Of a DNA stretch of 59,237 nt, positions 36,589-46,058 are shown piece by piece. This DNA comes from Solidesulfovibrio sp. (GTDB taxonomy: Bacteria; Desulfobacterota; Desulfovibrionia; Desulfovibrionales; Desulfovibrionaceae), in contig NZ_JARKOZ010000106.1 of NCBI RefSeq assembly GCF_029978005.1, forward strand, positions 1-59,237, given 5' to 3'. Under the pieces are notes generated by a model, which was given only the letters and a program-made list of their open reading frames with translations, made no database searches and was not told the DNA's origin. Each line of letters begins with the position of its first letter. Within the stretch, counting starts at the first letter, position 1. Both the position numbers and the translations under genes were made by a program.

Positions 36589-36637
36589 CAAGCCGGCCAG
36601 TGCCAGTCGATCGCCACCCGACCGCCCAGAGGAAACC

Positions 36638-37585
36638 GTGAGCCCCTATCCCGTTGCCGACGCCCATGTGGACCTCATCACCCATCTGCTGGAGCAGACG
36701 CCTCCCTTGCCCCTGCCGGCTGTCGCCTCCGGACACCTGACCGTGGACGGTCTGCGCGCGGGCGCGGTGCGCTTCATGGTGTGCTCCTTCTATATCGCGG
36801 ACAGCTTCAATGGTCCTGGCACCGCCAGTGCGCGGCTGACGCGCCTCATGGAGGCCATGGGCGCCATGACCGCCCCGTTGCGACCGGCTTTCCGTGCATC
36901 GACCATGGAAAATATCTTCCAGGAGGAAACCGGCCCAGCCGGGTTTTGCCATCTGGTGGAGAACTGCGACGCGCTGTTGGAAACGGACCTGTTTTCCCTG
37001 ACGGAGCGGGGCGTGCGCCTGGCCGGTTTGACCCATGTGGGCGGCAACAGGCTGGCCGACGGCAATGCCGTCGTCTGTCCCGGCGGCCTTCGGGCCGAGG
37101 GCCGGGCTCTGCTCCACGACGTGGCCGCGGCGGGTTTTGCCGTTGATCTGTCGCATCTGGCCGAGCCGGGCTTCTGGGAAGTGGTGGAAGACTACCCCGG
37201 GCCGCTCCTCGTTTCGCACACCGGACTGCGGACTTTTCTGGACAGGCCCCGCAACCTCTCGGACGAACAGGCAGCCGCGGTCGTAGAACGCGGCGGTCTG
37301 ATCTGCCTCACGTTCGCCCCGGAGATCCTCGCGGCGAACAACCAGGCGTCCGTGGACACGGTAACGGACCATATCGACCATCTGGCCCAGTGCCATGGTA
37401 CGGCCCATCTGGGCCTCGGTTCGGATTTCGGCGGCTTCGACGGAACGTGCGCGGGCCTGGAAGACTGTTCCCGCTTCCAGGACCTGGCCCGGGCGCTGCT
37501 TGCCAGAGGCTATCCCGAAGCCTGCGTGGCCGGGATCATGGGGCGCAATCTGATGGATTTCCTCGGCGCGCTGTATCCGGCCTAG
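36638..37585 (+). CDS. Membrane-dipeptidase-like protein (peptidase M19)
   Basis: 315-aa metallodipeptidase of the M19 (renal dipeptidase) family. Metal-site features are VADAHVDLITH (the HxD pair), HLVENCDALLETD (bridging Glu), FAVDLSHL with LLVSHTGLR (the two His ligands) and LGLGSDFGGFDG. GTG 36638 is used, preceded by GAGGAAA. The protein lacks a signal peptide, so it is probably cytoplasmic. In this cluster it may trim the modified peptide or its products to dipeptides. It is shorter than many M19 enzymes (about 330-400 aa) but the motifs look intact. Confidence 0.87.
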   Translation: MSPYPVADAHVDLITHLLEQTPPLPLPAVASGHLTVDGLRAGAVRFMVCSFYIADSFNGPGTASARLTRLMEAMGAMTAPLRPAFRASTMENIFQEETGPAGFCHLVENCDALLETDLFSLTERGVRLAGLTHVGGNRLADGNAVVCPGGLRAEGRALLHDVAAAGFAVDLSHLAEPGFWEVVEDYPGPLLVSHTGLRTFLDRPRNLSDEQAAAVVERGGLICLTFAPEILAANNQASVDTVTDHIDHLAQCHGTAHLGLGSDFGGFDGTCAGLEDCSRFQDLARALLARGYPEACVAGIMGRNLMDFLGALYPA

Positions 37586-37635
37586 CCACGCGGCACCGCG
37601 AGGAAACGCCCCGCATCGTCAGGTCGTTGGGTGCC

Positions 37636-39348
37636 TCAGAGGCCTCCGGCCAATTGCTCGGCCTGGTCCAAGTTGGCTTCGAAACATTCCAGGGCGGTGC
37701 AGGCGAGGTCCGGGGCGTCCGGGTCAAGACCGAAGGGTTCGAGCAGCGCGGCCAGGGACCGGCTCCCGCCGGCAGCGCACAGGTCCGTAAACGCGGCTCC
37801 GAACCCGACGCCCATGGCCTCGCGCCGCTTCCAGAGCGCCCAGGCCAGGCAACCGGCCCGGGCATAGATGTGCACGTAGCCTGGAACCACAAAAAAATGT
37901 GGCGTCACGGCCCATCCGGAAGGTTCATGACCGGTTACGGCCCCCTGGTAGAGCTCTTCCTGGACCGCGAGCCACGCCGTGTCGCAATCGTCTCCGGTCA
38001 GGGTTTCCCGGAGATGGATTTCGTGCTCGAACGCATGCAGGGCCGCCTGGCGAAAGATCGTCGTGATGTCGTCTTCCAGGCGCAGGCACAGGGCAGCCAG
38101 ACGGGCCTTGTCCGATCGGGCCCTGGCTAGCCGCTCTTCGGAGAGGGCCAGTTCGCCGCACACGGCCACGGCCTCGGACAGGGCAAAGGGCGGGCGGGCG
38201 CCGGTTGGCCCCAAACCGTCGGACAGCAGGTGGTGCAGCCCGTGGCCCAGTTCATGGACCAGCACGGCCACGTCGCGCGGACGTCCCGAGGCGTTGAGCA
38301 GAATAAACGGAACCTCCCCGGGGCCCAGGCCGCGACAGAACGCCCCGGGCGCCTTTCCCGGCCTCGGAGGGGCGTCGATGCGCTCCTGCTCGAAAAAGAC
38401 CCGGGCTCGCCCGGCCAACGCGGGCGCGATGCGCCCCAGGGCGGCCAGCGCCAGGCGTTGCGCGGCCGGCCAGCTCACAGCCCGGCCCAAGCCCGGCACG
38501 GGCGGGGTCAAACAATCGTGCGCCGCCAGGACACCCAGCCCGAGAAGCCTGGCCTTCAACCTGAAATAGCGCCCCACCAGGGGAAATCCCCGGCGCAGCC
38601 CGGCGACGAGGCCGTCCACGGCCCGCGGCGTGGTTTCCTCCTCCACGGCGCGCCGAAACGACCAATGGGGATGGTTCCTGGCGGTATTCTCCAGGCGTTC
38701 AAGAAGGAGCAGTCCCCAAAGGACGCCTGCGAACAAGGCGCGATGGCGTCTCAAGCCGCGCCCAAGGGCCCTGGCCGCGCTTGCCCGGGTCGAACTGCGG
38801 GGATGGGACAGCCGTCCCAACAGCCGGCCGGCTTGCGCCATGCCGGCCAAGTCCCGCCATTGGGCCAGCCAGGCGGACCGGGCCGGCCAAAGCGCGTTCG
38901 AGAGCAGGGTTTCGCGCCCAGGGTCCAAGAGGTGCGGACCGAAACGCCGGAACTTGGCCAGGTTGTGGCCGGCCGGATGCTCTCCCAAGGCAGCCAGGAA
39001 GGACTTGGCCGTGGGCTCGTCCAGGCCGGCCCAGGCCAGCTCGAAGACCCTGGCCTGATCCTTGACCCGGCGCTCGAAGATCTCGACCCGCTGACGCAAG
39101 GCGCCGGCATCGGATCCAGGCGAGGACGCGGCACACAACAGTTCGGCATACGCGGCGATGCGATCCGTGCGCGCCAGCAGTTCCTCCCGCTCGCGCAGCA
39201 GCGCAGGGAATGACTCCGGGACGAACAGAGCCCGGCCCGTTTCCTGGGCCAGTGCGATGCAATCAGCCATTTCCCTGGCGAGAGCGGGATCCCCAGGCCC
39301 GTCAAAAACCGGGGAAAGGTTCCACGCTGGCCCATAGGAAGCTTTCAT
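37636..39348 (-). CDS. M3-family metallopeptidase (oligoendopeptidase-like)
   Basis: About 570-aa peptidase. The zinc motif is VLVHELGHGLHHLLS (HEXXH at about residue 366), with a third-ligand glutamate in FALSEAVAVCGE, 26 residues after the first zinc-binding histidine, as in M3 enzymes. A late GYVHIYARAGCLAWALW-type stretch corresponds to the family's substrate-tyrosine region. ATG 39348 is chosen; a TTG at 39384 is possible. It converges on the M19 gene with a 50-base gap. M3 peptidases cut short peptides in the cytoplasm, so it may remove the leader or degrade the modified peptide. It is more divergent than housekeeping PepF. Confidence 0.82.
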   Translation of the reverse strand: MKASYGPAWNLSPVFDGPGDPALAREMADCIALAQETGRALFVPESFPALLREREELLARTDRIAAYAELLCAASSPGSDAGALRQRVEIFERRVKDQARVFELAWAGLDEPTAKSFLAALGEHPAGHNLAKFRRFGPHLLDPGRETLLSNALWPARSAWLAQWRDLAGMAQAGRLLGRLSHPRSSTRASAARALGRGLRRHRALFAGVLWGLLLLERLENTARNHPHWSFRRAVEEETTPRAVDGLVAGLRRGFPLVGRYFRLKARLLGLGVLAAHDCLTPPVPGLGRAVSWPAAQRLALAALGRIAPALAGRARVFFEQERIDAPPRPGKAPGAFCRGLGPGEVPFILLNASGRPRDVAVLVHELGHGLHHLLSDGLGPTGARPPFALSEAVAVCGELALSEERLARARSDKARLAALCLRLEDDITTIFRQAALHAFEHEIHLRETLTGDDCDTAWLAVQEELYQGAVTGHEPSGWAVTPHFFVVPGYVHIYARAGCLAWALWKRREAMGVGFGAAFTDLCAAGGSRSLAALLEPFGLDPDAPDLACTALECFEANLDQAEQLAGGL

Positions 39349-39724
39349 GCTCCGCAAGATGGTTGTCCCGCGGGGAGATGTCAATGTGCCGGGCGAACGT
39401 TCATTCCTGGACTTTCAAATTGCGCCATCCCAGTCATGCCCAAGCCGCGATCCCAAATCGCACCGTGGTCAAATCGCCGAAATCGGAAGTTTCCCCTATA
39501 AGTCGCAGGAGCTTTCCCTGTGGGGGTTTTTCGACAAGACGAAATGGCAGTGCCCCCCCCCACGCCATGCGCCGACTCAAATAGTGGGCGCATGGATGTC
39601 AATAATTTTGGTGCGTTTTTGTCGATGGATATTTCACGTCGCGAGCTTGCTATCCCCTTGGATGCCGTTGCTCCTGTTGTTCTTGCTGGTTGTTGTAAGG
39701 GCCTCCGATATTCTCACCCCGCCG

Positions 39725-39970
39725 AGCATGGGCGTCGAACCGCACCGTCTCCTCCCGGCGCAAGCCCAGCCAGCGCAGGTCTTCCATAAGTGTCTGGGCA
39801 TATTCCGGTCTGCAGCGGCCGGGGGCGATGTCCTCGATGCGCAGCAGAAAACGTCCGCCGGCCTCCCGCGCGGCCTGACAGGCCGTGAGCGCCGAAAAGG
39901 CGTGGCCCTGGTGCGGCAGTCCCGTGGGGCGCGGGGCAAAGCGCGCGACGATTTGCCTGACGATGGGCTG
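39725..39970 (-). pseudogene. gluQ remnant (glutamyl-Q tRNA(Asp) synthetase N-terminus)
   Basis: Part of a minus-strand frame reads VARFAPRPTGLPHQGHAFSAL, then GGRFLLRIEDIAPGRCRPEYAQTL and EDLRWLGL. These match the N-terminal third of GluQ, including the HxGH-type nucleotide motif and the LRIEDID-like block (here LRIEDIA). The match ends abruptly near 39728 in Gln-rich nonsense, and sequence upstream of ~39970 is unrelated. The C-terminal two thirds of the enzyme are missing, so this is a truncated pseudogene left at a rearrangement junction. Confidence 0.75.
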
Positions 39971-40390
39971 GCGAATCGCCCGATTCTTCGACGAGACTTC
40001 CCCGATACGCTTTCCCCGCCTGCAGGTCGATCGCAGGGTCCGGGCGTCCCGTCGCTCGCCTGACCGGCGGCGTGTCCGGACAAGCGCCTCCGCCTGACCG
40101 TATCGTCCCGGCCCGCCCGGCGGCAAGGCGCGCCTCCGGGCCGCGCCTTGCCCCTTCGTCCCGCTTCTTCCCCGGGCATGTTCCGGCCCGTGCGCCGGGG
40201 CGATGCCGCGTCCTGCCACGGCGTCGGCGACGCACGGGCGGGAGTCCGCCGGCGGAGACGCGGCGGCGACAGGCCGGGACTGTGTTATGGCTTTATTCTG
40301 ACACGACGCAGGAAATATGAGTGACACTTGTGGGCCAATAAGTGACTCTTAATGGTTCAATTTCGATACAATATCATACTTGTGGACTCA
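39971..40390. other. Non-coding region with abrupt composition change
   Basis: GC-rich sequence continues to about 40,290, then switches to AT-rich at about 40,300. Long frames here are antisense or frame shadows without motifs. I see no gene; it looks like a junction between a decayed segment and the TonB operon's control region. Confidence 0.5.
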
Positions 40391-40395
40391 AGATA

Positions 40396-40424
40396 TTGAA
40401 CAGATATATGGTAAATTTAATATA
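40396..40424 (+). promoter_or_regulatory. Putative promoter of the TonB-receptor operon
   Basis: TTGAAC (40396-40401) and TAATAT (40418-40423) or AATATA one base on are spaced 16-17 bases in an AT-rich stretch on the plus strand. This gives a leader of more than 600 bases before the receptor gene. A second TTGACT lies near 40515. Confidence 0.4.
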
Positions 40425-40599
40425 GTGAAAGTCTTCAGTCGCAGTAGAGTGGATTTGTATTGTAATAAAGTCGGCATTTATCAATAGTCACGCGTTGTGA
40501 ATATTTCGTGATATATTGACTATTGGTTTGGATATCGCTAGCTGTGCATGCCAGTTTCGGGAAAACATCCATTGTTTGTGCCGTAGCATGCGGTGTGCG

Positions 40600-41040
40600 T
40601 GCTGGTGAGCACAGTCCGACTGTCGCTTGAAGCCTCGCTGCACTCGACGGGGCGTTACGGGCGCGTCTGCAACCCCATCGGCGAAGCGGTCCGGCGCCCG
40701 GGAGGCGTCGTCTGCCGGCTTGGACACGCGGAACAGGCGCTGCCCGGCCCGCGGCAACGTGGGGACGACGTCTCCCTTCGCCGGGCGGCGGACAGGTCGC
40801 TGCCCGGCGCGCGGGGGCGCGGGAGCGCCGTGCCCGGGGGGGCGGCGAACGTCCTGGGGAGCGCCGGCGGCGGGACGCCTGTGGCTGGGCGGCGGGGTGC
40901 ATGAGGAAGTCCGGCCGGCGACGACGCCGGCCGGCAGCGCGTCAAGACCGGATGCCGGGCCAAGGGACGGGGGCGAGGGTGGGGAGAAGCTCCCGCGCGG
41001 CCGGCGGCCTGCGGGCATTCCGGTTGTCGGAGTACCAAGT
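40600..41040 (+). promoter_or_regulatory. Long GC-rich structured leader, possible riboswitch
   Basis: About 440 bases with no supported gene lie before the TonB-receptor start. The leader has many potential stems, for example GCCGGCCGG-type pairing near 40912-40940. Two similar segments contain CGCTGCCCGGC (40737 and 40797 regions), the first followed by GCGGCAACG, and a later AAGACCGGATGCCGGGCC near 40950-40968. These recall the CCCGCAACGG and final box of cobalamin riboswitches, but the match is imperfect and the length unusual. A molybdenum-cofactor-type element is another possibility given the downstream FmdE gene. I can support a structured leader, not its ligand. Confidence 0.3.
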
Positions 41041-41055
41041 TGCGAGGGAGGGAGT

Positions 41056-43365
41056 ATGCGGTTTTGTCGTGTCATCTGCGTCGCGGCCTTGTTGTCGGCG
41101 TGCGTGTGTTCGCCGCGAGCGGTCCGGGCCCAGGAGGGGGGATCGGAACAATCCCAAGAGAAACATGAGTACTACAGGATTCAAGACATCGAGGTCGTGG
41201 CGCCGAAACAGGTCGGCCCCATCGTGGAGGACAAATCGGAACCCGCCAGCGTCAGCACCTTGCCGCGCGAAACCATCGAGACGTTCGGCGGGCCGGCCCA
41301 GGCCAATCCGTATGCCGTCCTCAACAAGCTCATGCCTTCGGTCAACAGCGAATCCATGGACGCCTACGGGCTGGTCAACGAGTCCAACATCCGCATCCGC
41401 GGCCAGTCGGCCTTCACCTTCGGCAGCCTGTCCCAGACCGTAAACGGCGCGCCCATCGGCATCTCCACGGGCTACGGCGCCTCGGGCAACTCCATCGACC
41501 TGGAAAACATCGATTCCATGAGCCTGTACCGGGGGCCGATCCCGGCCGACAAGGGCTTCGGCTTCGGCGACGCCGCCGGCGTGCTGGACATGCAGGTCCT
41601 GGGCCCCGCCTACACGCGGGGGGCGACCATCGAACAGAAGATCGGCACCTACAATTTCAACCGCACCTACGGCCGGCTGGATTCCGGGGAACTGGCCACC
41701 GGGACGCGCGTCTTCGGCTCCTTTTCCCACGCCTTGGCCGACAAGTGGCGCGGCACGGGCGACGCCGAACGCCTGAACTTCATGGGCGGCCTGGCCCAAC
41801 CCCTGTTCGACAACCGCCTGAACCTCGAGGTCTACGCCCTCTACAACAAGTTCAACCAGGACGAGTACCGCCCGCTCACCTACGCCCAGACCAGGAGCCA
41901 GAGTTATTACCGCGGCTTCGACTTCACGGGCGAGATGACCGGCACCCCGTCCGTGGACTACGCCTACTACGGCTACAACCGGCAGTACTTCGACGAATGG
42001 TCCGTGTTCGGCAAGCTCGAGGCCAAGCTCTGGCAGGGAGCCACGGCTTCCTTCAGGCCGTATTACGCCGGCAACGACGGACGCCGCTACAATACGGGCG
42101 CCAACAGCGCCAAGTCGACAGGCAGCGGCTACACCTACACCGTCATGGACTACGAGCAGCGGCAGTTCGGCTATCTGGCCCAACTCGAACAGAAGCTCGA
42201 CCCGGTGACCGTCAAGCTCGGCTACTGGTACCAGAACCTGGCGATGTATCCTCCCGTGCCGGCCAGCGTGCGGACCTTCAACCTGTCGGACTACGGTTCC
42301 TACTTCAGCAGCTGGACCAACCTGGCCGAGGTCGGGGACCGCATCTTCCATTCGCCCTTTCTGCAGACCAAGACCGACCTCGGCAAGGTGCATCTGTCCG
42401 CGGGCCTGCGCTACCTGTCCGTCGATTTCCCTTCCGTCACCGCCTACAACACCACCGGCGTGCCGGACGGTTCCTACGACGATGTCCTCGACACGCTGCT
42501 CACGCCCAATGCGAGCCTGAGCGCGAAGAAGGCCACCAAGGACGTCTGGCTGCCCAATGCCGGCATCAGCTACGACCTGACCGACCAGCTCTCGGCCCGC
42601 TTCATGTACGGCCGCACCTACGCCTGTCCGCCCCAGGGGCCGTTCTACAACGGCTATTCCAAATACCTGACCAAGTTCCAGGCCGCCGGCATCACGTTCC
42701 AGAGCCTGTGGGACGACATGAAGCTGGAGACGGCGGACAATTTCGACGTCGGCCTGCGCTTCGCCAACGACACCTTCAGCCTGTCGCCGACCTTCTACTA
42801 CTCCAGGCACTACGACAAGCAGGTCACCGTCTACGACAACCTGGTCGGCGGCTCCTACAGCCAGACCAACGCCGAGGCCGAATCCATCGGCGGCGAGCTG
42901 GAGGCTTCGTGGAAGGTCAGGTCCTGGCTGACCCTCTTCGGATCCGGCTCCTACAACCGGTTCACCTTCACCAAGAACCTGAACACGGCGCTCAACACCA
43001 CCCTCAACATCAAGGGCAACCAGGTGCCGGACGTGCCGCTGTGGCAGGCGAAGTTCGGGTTGACCGCCAAATACGACAAGCTCAGCGTCACGCCGACCTA
43101 CCGTTACATGGACCTGCGGTACGGCGACGTCCAGAACAAGCAGTCCCTCGACGGCTACCATATCGTGGACCTGTCCATGGCCTACGAAATTCCCAACGCG
43201 CTCGGCAGCAAGAAGGTGACCCTGACCCTGGATCTCCAGAACATCCTGGACCAGCGCTACATCGCCGTCATCCGTTCGAGCGACGACAGCACGGCGGATT
43301 CCTCCATCTATTACTACCCGGGCGCGCCGTTCAACGCCGTGGCCGGCATCAAGCTGGAATTCTAG
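41056..43365 (+). CDS. TonB-dependent outer-membrane receptor
   Basis: 769-aa precursor. A signal peptide (about 1-25, ending RAVRAQ) is followed by a TonB-box-like IQDIEVVAPK. The plug domain (about 60-170) includes IRIRGQSAFTFGSLSQTVNG and SMSLYRGPIPADKGFG. The rest is rich in aromatic beta strands and ends with PGAPFNAVAGIKLEF, a typical barrel C-terminus with a final Phe. GGGAGGGAG precedes ATG 41056. It leads an operon with a binding protein, permease and ATPase, so it imports a large chelated ligand. The substrate could be cobalamin, a siderophore or another metallophore. Confidence 0.9.
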   Translation: MRFCRVICVAALLSACVCSPRAVRAQEGGSEQSQEKHEYYRIQDIEVVAPKQVGPIVEDKSEPASVSTLPRETIETFGGPAQANPYAVLNKLMPSVNSESMDAYGLVNESNIRIRGQSAFTFGSLSQTVNGAPIGISTGYGASGNSIDLENIDSMSLYRGPIPADKGFGFGDAAGVLDMQVLGPAYTRGATIEQKIGTYNFNRTYGRLDSGELATGTRVFGSFSHALADKWRGTGDAERLNFMGGLAQPLFDNRLNLEVYALYNKFNQDEYRPLTYAQTRSQSYYRGFDFTGEMTGTPSVDYAYYGYNRQYFDEWSVFGKLEAKLWQGATASFRPYYAGNDGRRYNTGANSAKSTGSGYTYTVMDYEQRQFGYLAQLEQKLDPVTVKLGYWYQNLAMYPPVPASVRTFNLSDYGSYFSSWTNLAEVGDRIFHSPFLQTKTDLGKVHLSAGLRYLSVDFPSVTAYNTTGVPDGSYDDVLDTLLTPNASLSAKKATKDVWLPNAGISYDLTDQLSARFMYGRTYACPPQGPFYNGYSKYLTKFQAAGITFQSLWDDMKLETADNFDVGLRFANDTFSLSPTFYYSRHYDKQVTVYDNLVGGSYSQTNAEAESIGGELEASWKVRSWLTLFGSGSYNRFTFTKNLNTALNTTLNIKGNQVPDVPLWQAKFGLTAKYDKLSVTPTYRYMDLRYGDVQNKQSLDGYHIVDLSMAYEIPNALGSKKVTLTLDLQNILDQRYIAVIRSSDDSTADSSIYYYPGAPFNAVAGIKLEF

Positions 43366-43406
43366 GCCAGGGCCATGGCAACGTCGCGCCGGCAAGAGGA
43401 GGCGTC

Positions 43407-44267
43407 ATGAACGACGCATCGGAGTCCGGGGAGTCGCTTCCCGCCGGGGAATGGCTCTTCGAGGAAGCGGCGGCGGCCTTGTCCCGCCACCTCGGCCCGG
43501 GGGTGGGGGAGCTGCGCATCGAGCGGCTGGTGGTGGGGGTGTTCGCCACCGGGGTGCGGCTGTCCGACGGGCGGGGCGGCGTGGCCTACACGCCGCCGGA
43601 GCTCGTGGCCCGGGCCAGCCGGCGCATCCTGCGCGGCGGCCTGCGCCGGGTGCGGGGCCTGGCCGCCCTGGACGTGGTCATGGGCCGGGAGGCGGGGCCG
43701 TTCGCCCCGGTCGTGCGGCTGGCCGCCCTCAACGCCTTGTCCGTGCCGGTGCTGGAAAGCCTGGCCCGGGACGGAGGCGACGGCGAGGGCGAGGCCTTCG
43801 CCCCTCTGGTCGCCGACCGCCGGGTCTGCATGGTCGGGGCCATGGTGCCCCTGATCAAGCGGCTGCTGCGGCTCGGCCCGGCCGCGCTGGCGGTGGCGGA
43901 CCGCAAGGCGGAAACCCTGGCCGAGGTCGCGGGCTGCTCCATCGTGGACCTCGACCGCCTGGACGAGGCCCTGGCCGCCTGCCAGACCGCCGTCTTCACC
44001 GGGGCCAGCATCGCCAACGACTCCCTGCCGGGCCTGCTGGCGGCCGTCTCTCCCGGCGCGGCCGTGGCCGTGGCCGGCCCCACGGCCGGCTTCATTCCCG
44101 ACCCCCTGTTCGACCGGGGCGTGACCCTGGTCGCCACCACGGTCGTCACCGACGCCGACGAGGCCCTGGACATCCTCGCCGAAGGCGGCGGCCTGTATCC
44201 CCTGTTCGGCCGCTGCCTGCGCAAGGTCAACCTTTTGCGCCCCGGCCCTTTTCCCGACCGGGGCTAG
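43407..44267 (+). CDS. DUF4213/DUF364-type protein, putative metal-chelation domain
   Basis: 286-aa protein. The N-terminal half (RLVVGVFATGVRLSDGRGGVAYTPPE) fits the DUF4213 enolase-N-like fold. The C-terminal half fits the DUF364 Rossmann-like domain (VCMVGAMVPLIKRL, ALAVADRK, AVFTGASIANDSLPGLL, VAVAGPTAGFIPDPLF). DUF364 proteins have been suggested to bind heavy metals or their chelates; the reaction is not known to me. AAGAGGAGG lies upstream of ATG 43407. Position between the receptor and FmdE implies a role in handling the imported compound, for example releasing a metal from its ligand. Confidence 0.8.
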   Translation: MNDASESGESLPAGEWLFEEAAAALSRHLGPGVGELRIERLVVGVFATGVRLSDGRGGVAYTPPELVARASRRILRGGLRRVRGLAALDVVMGREAGPFAPVVRLAALNALSVPVLESLARDGGDGEGEAFAPLVADRRVCMVGAMVPLIKRLLRLGPAALAVADRKAETLAEVAGCSIVDLDRLDEALAACQTAVFTGASIANDSLPGLLAAVSPGAAVAVAGPTAGFIPDPLFDRGVTLVATTVVTDADEALDILAEGGGLYPLFGRCLRKVNLLRPGPFPDRG

Positions 44268-44295
44268 ACAGGGGCTTTTGCCCGAGGAGTTCCCG

Positions 44296-44874
44296 ATGAA
44301 CGAAGAATATCGCGAGCAATATTTGAAACTTCTGGACGAGGCCGGCCGGTTTCACGGCGACGTGTGCCGGGGCATCGAGCTTGGCACCCGCATGACCATG
44401 CGGGGGTTGCGCGAGATCGGCATCGCCGATCCCAAAGGCGCGGACCGCAAGAACCTCATCGTCTACGTGGAGATCGACCGCTGCGCCACCGACGCCATCA
44501 TGGCCCTGACCGGCTGCCGGCCCGGCAAGCGCACTATGAAGGTGCTCGACTACGGCAAGATGGCGGCCACGTTCATCCACCTGGAAACCGGGCGCGCCGT
44601 GCGCGTGGCCCTGCGGCCCAAGCGGCCGGAGGCCAGGAACGAGGACGTGCCCATGGACACCCTGTCCGACGACGAACTGCTCCTGGTCACGCCGGTGGAA
44701 GTGGACCTGCGCCCCGAGGACATGCCCGGTCGGCCGGTGCGCACCTGCGCCTGCGACCGTTGCGGCGAGAACATCATGGACGGCCGGGAGATCGTGGTCG
44801 GCGACGAAACCCTTTGCCGTTCCTGCCGCGAGGGCGCGGCCTACTACCGCCTGCCGGCCGGGGCCGGCCGATGA
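44296..44874 (+). CDS. FmdE-family protein with C-terminal zinc ribbon
   Basis: 192-aa protein. The core FHGDVCRGIELGTRMTMRGL, then VYVEIDRCATDAIMALTGCRPGKRTMKVLDYGKMAATF, is the FmdE domain named after a subunit co-purified with molybdenum formylmethanofuran dehydrogenase. The C-terminus has CACDRCGENI and ETLCRSC, two CxxC-type knuckles for zinc. ATG 44296 with GAGGAG upstream is chosen over an in-frame TTG. This organism has no visible methanogenic pathway, so the family name says little. FmdE genes are often found near molybdenum/tungsten or metallophore transport, consistent with the operon. Confidence 0.85.
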   Translation: MNEEYREQYLKLLDEAGRFHGDVCRGIELGTRMTMRGLREIGIADPKGADRKNLIVYVEIDRCATDAIMALTGCRPGKRTMKVLDYGKMAATFIHLETGRAVRVALRPKRPEARNEDVPMDTLSDDELLLVTPVEVDLRPEDMPGRPVRTCACDRCGENIMDGREIVVGDETLCRSCREGAAYYRLPAGAGR

Positions 44875-44996
44875 CCGCCGTGAGCGGGGGCGCCTCGCCC
44901 GCCGCCTCCCCATGCCCGGGACAAGCGGGCCGCGACGGGCCGCGTCCCGCGGCCGGCGGAGCGTCCGCCGCGGTCCCGCTTCCCAAGGAGGTCACC

Positions 44997-46058
44997 ATGC
45001 GTTTTCGTTTCCTCCCCTTTTTCCATGCGCTCCCGGTCCTCGCGCTGGTCATGGCCTGCTGCCTTCCGGGCCAGGCCCGGGCCGCGACCTTTGCCGACGC
45101 CGACGGCGTCGCCGTGGCCGTGCCCGACGCGCCCAGGCGCGTGTACGCCCTGTCCCCGCCCGAGGCGCTGCTGGTCTACGCCATCAACCCCTGTCTGCTG
45201 GCGGGCTGGAATTTTCCCCAGACCGAGGCGGCCAGGGCGTGGTATCCGGCCTGCGCCCGCGACCTGCCGGTGCTCGGCGGCTTTTTCGGTCAGGGCCTGA
45301 CCCCGGACAAGGAAGCCCTGCTCAAGGCCGCGCCCGATCTCGTGATCGGCGGCACCATGGCCCCGGTGAACAAGGAATTCGAAGCCCTTTTCGCCAGCCT
45401 CGGCATCCCGGTGGTGCGCATCGGCAGCCGCGACCTGGACGACTACCCCAAGGCCCTGCGCCAGTTCGGGGAACTGCTCGGCGACAAGGCGCGCGGCGAG
45501 GCGCTGGCCGCCTATGCCGAGAAAACCCTGGCCGACGTCCGCCAGGGCGTGGCGAAGATCCCCCGGGACAAGCGCCTGCGCGTCTACTACGCCGAGGGCG
45601 AGGACGGCCTTTCCACCGACGGCCAGGGCTCGTTCCATACCCAGGTGCTGGAGCTGGCCGGCGGCCTCAACGTCCACAGGGCCCCCCCGAGCCGCATCTT
45701 CGGCATGGACAAGGTCACCATGGAAACGGTGATCGGCTACGCGCCGCAGGTGATCGTGGCCCAAACGCCCAAGGTCCGGGCCGCCATCCTGTCTTCCCCG
45801 ACCTGGCAGGTCATTCCCGCGGCGCGCGACGGCCGGGTGCTCGGCCTGCAGGCCCGGCCCGTCAACTGGTTCGACCGGCCGCCGTCGTTCATGCGCCTGC
45901 TGTCGCTCAAATGGATGGCCCAGGCCCTCTATCCTGACGTCTTCGCCTATGACATGGTCAAGGAGACCCGGGAGTTCTTCAAGCTCTTCTGGGACAAGGA
46001 CCTGACCGAAGCCGAGGCCCGGACCCTGCTGGAACCGGCCGCGGCCGCCAAGCCATGA
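44997..46058 (+). CDS. Periplasmic binding protein of a FecB/BtuF-type ABC importer
   Basis: 353-aa protein with a signal peptide (about 1-29, LPVLALVMACCLPGQARA). The class III binding-protein fold is shown by RRVYALSPPEALLVYAINP, LKAAPDLVIGGTMAPVNKEFEALFASLGIPVV and a long linking helix, then METVIGYAPQVIVAQTPKVRAAI. Such proteins carry iron-siderophores, cobalamin or related chelates. AAGGAGG lies before ATG 44997; the open frame further upstream is not used, although an in-frame ATG at 44871 overlaps the FmdE stop. Its stop overlaps the permease start (ATGA). Confidence 0.88.
   Translation: MRFRFLPFFHALPVLALVMACCLPGQARAATFADADGVAVAVPDAPRRVYALSPPEALLVYAINPCLLAGWNFPQTEAARAWYPACARDLPVLGGFFGQGLTPDKEALLKAAPDLVIGGTMAPVNKEFEALFASLGIPVVRIGSRDLDDYPKALRQFGELLGDKARGEALAAYAEKTLADVRQGVAKIPRDKRLRVYYAEGEDGLSTDGQGSFHTQVLELAGGLNVHRAPPSRIFGMDKVTMETVIGYAPQVIVAQTPKVRAAILSSPTWQVIPAARDGRVLGLQARPVNWFDRPPSFMRLLSLKWMAQALYPDVFAYDMVKETREFFKLFWDKDLTEAEARTLLEPAAAAKP

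Noticed and set aside
40900-40935. RNase P RNA, from GAGGAAGTCCGG
   Set aside because: The string lacks one conserved A and none of the other conserved RNase P blocks are found around it.
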